A stretch of 64,000 nt of DNA from Rhizobium sp. R634 (lineage in GTDB: Bacteria; Pseudomonadota; Alphaproteobacteria; Rhizobiales; Rhizobiaceae): assembly GCF_002211305.1 (NCBI RefSeq), contig NZ_LOKW01000023.1, forward strand, positions 372,001 through 436,000, written 5' to 3'. The notes under the pieces are model-generated. The model was not told the origin of the DNA, did not search any database, and worked only from the letters and a program-made list of their open reading frames with translations. Positions within the stretch are counted from its first letter, which is position 1, and each line of letters starts with the position of its first letter. The position numbers and the translations under genes are program-made. This document shows, piece after piece, positions 63,513-64,000 of this stretch.

Positions 63513-64000
63513 CTACTTCTGCTGGACGTAGACGTAGTCGTTCTGATCGAAGGTCTTGATGTTCTTCGCATCGTAGGTTTTGGGCGCCACGAAGATCTTC
63601 TTCGGCAGGGCGGTGCCCTTCATCACGAACTCATCCACCGCTCGAATGATGTTGCGACCTTCTTCCTTGGCCCCGGTGTCGACCGTTGCTGCAAAGTCGC
63701 CGGTGAGGATCGCGTCGTTGGCTTCCTTCATATTTTCGTAGCCGACGATTGCCACCTTGCCGTTCAGCCCCTTAGCCTTGAGAGCCTGCAGACCGCCAAG
63801 GGCCATCTCGTCGTAGAGCGCGACGAGAACTTCGATATCGGGGTTGGCGGTGAACATGTTTTCAGTCACCGACAGGCCTTGGGCACGCACCCAGCCAGCC
63901 GGCTGCTGAGCGACGATTTTGAAGTTGGGGTGCTTCGAGATGACCTCGTTGAAACCCTTCATGCGCTGGCTCGTATGCGGACCGGGCAGGCCCTCCAGGA
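63513..64000 (-). CDS. Pentose-binding protein of ABC importer (partial, runs off the window)
   Basis: C-terminal 162 or so residues of a ribose-type binding protein: GPHTSQRMKGFNEVI is followed by ENMFTANPDIEVLVALYDEMALGGLQAL and VGYENMKEANDAI. The internal ATG at 63962 is not the start; codons continue in frame to the window edge. First gene of the operon with ATPase, permease, araD and araB; the 5' end and signal peptide lie outside. Confidence 0.9.
   Translation of the reverse strand, partial: LEGLPGPHTSQRMKGFNEVISKHPNFKIVAQQPAGWVRAQGLSVTENMFTANPDIEVLVALYDEMALGGLQALKAKGLNGKVAIVGYENMKEANDAILTGDFAATVDTGAKEEGRNIIRAVDEFVMKGTALPKKIFVAPKTYDAKNIKTFDQNDYVYVQQK

Overview
The window looks like accessory DNA of a GC-rich alphaproteobacterium of the Rhizobium/Agrobacterium/Sinorhizobium type, plausibly a large plasmid or chromid. 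The grounds are several RbsABC-type sugar importers, large chemoreceptors, paralogous Zn-alcohol dehydrogenases, an AatC/AlaC-like aminotransferase and decayed IS6-family transposases of the kind seen in rhizobia. No tRNA, rRNA, replication gene or CRISPR array was seen.

The main content is a dispersed inducible catabolic system. A recurring promoter/operator element (core TTRTC-N-GNYAA, usually read as TTGACAGATTGTCTG with the operator lying between the -35 and -10 boxes) occurs about ten times between 4.6 and 57.3 kb. Two close FCD-type GntR paralogues (10316-11005 and 56547-57230) with near-identical recognition helices are the obvious regulators. The element precedes a chemoreceptor (4737), a metallo-beta-lactamase/alcohol dehydrogenase/lactonase set (7336-10164), an SCP2-alpha/beta hydrolase fusion (11115), a divergent SDR | flavin reductase pair (13488/13618), an ABC importer operon (19329), a second importer operon with divergent alcohol dehydrogenase (44839/45501), a carboxymuconolactone-decarboxylase-like operon (55479) and a hydroxyacid dehydrogenase (56458).

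Layout. 0.2-4.3 kb: Tat-exported MBL hydrolase, HNH-like small protein, GH3 beta-glucosidase with PA14 insert. 4.7-24.2 kb (left module): chemoreceptor, MBL, ADH, lactonase-like MBL, GntR, hydrolase fusion, SDR, then flavin reductase, CMD protein, RutA-like monooxygenase, sugar-binding protein, aminotransferase, GFA protein, ABC importer, FMN reductase and RibB. 24.2-31.7 kb: a signalling island (AraC regulator, chemoreceptor, PAS-GGDEF-EAL protein) bordered by two direct IS6-transposase relics, the first of which runs into the 3' end of ribB. 31.9-36.8 kb: orphan binding protein beside a chemoreceptor, and a broken SDR. 37.2-46.6 kb: importer operon continuing into ADH, ABM monooxygenase and NDH-2, with a divergent ADH. 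47.3-57.3 kb (right module, minus strand): GntR, hydroxyacid dehydrogenase, CMD, split SCP2 and hydrolase, binding protein, ATPase, two permeases and a succinate-semialdehyde-type dehydrogenase; this largely duplicates the left module. 57.6-64.0 kb: LysR regulator and an araB/araD operon with its own importer, apparently a separate pentose system with no copy of the operator seen.

Working model (inference): an external compound is sensed by regulon chemoreceptors and imported by duplicated ribose-type ABC systems. It is attacked by a two-component RutA-type flavin monooxygenase with dedicated flavin supply (flavin reductase, FMN reductase, RibB). Hydrolases, CMD proteins, lactonases, alcohol/aldehyde dehydrogenases and an aminotransferase then process the products. 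The substrate cannot be named from sequence; plant glycosides, lactones or N-heterocycles are candidates.
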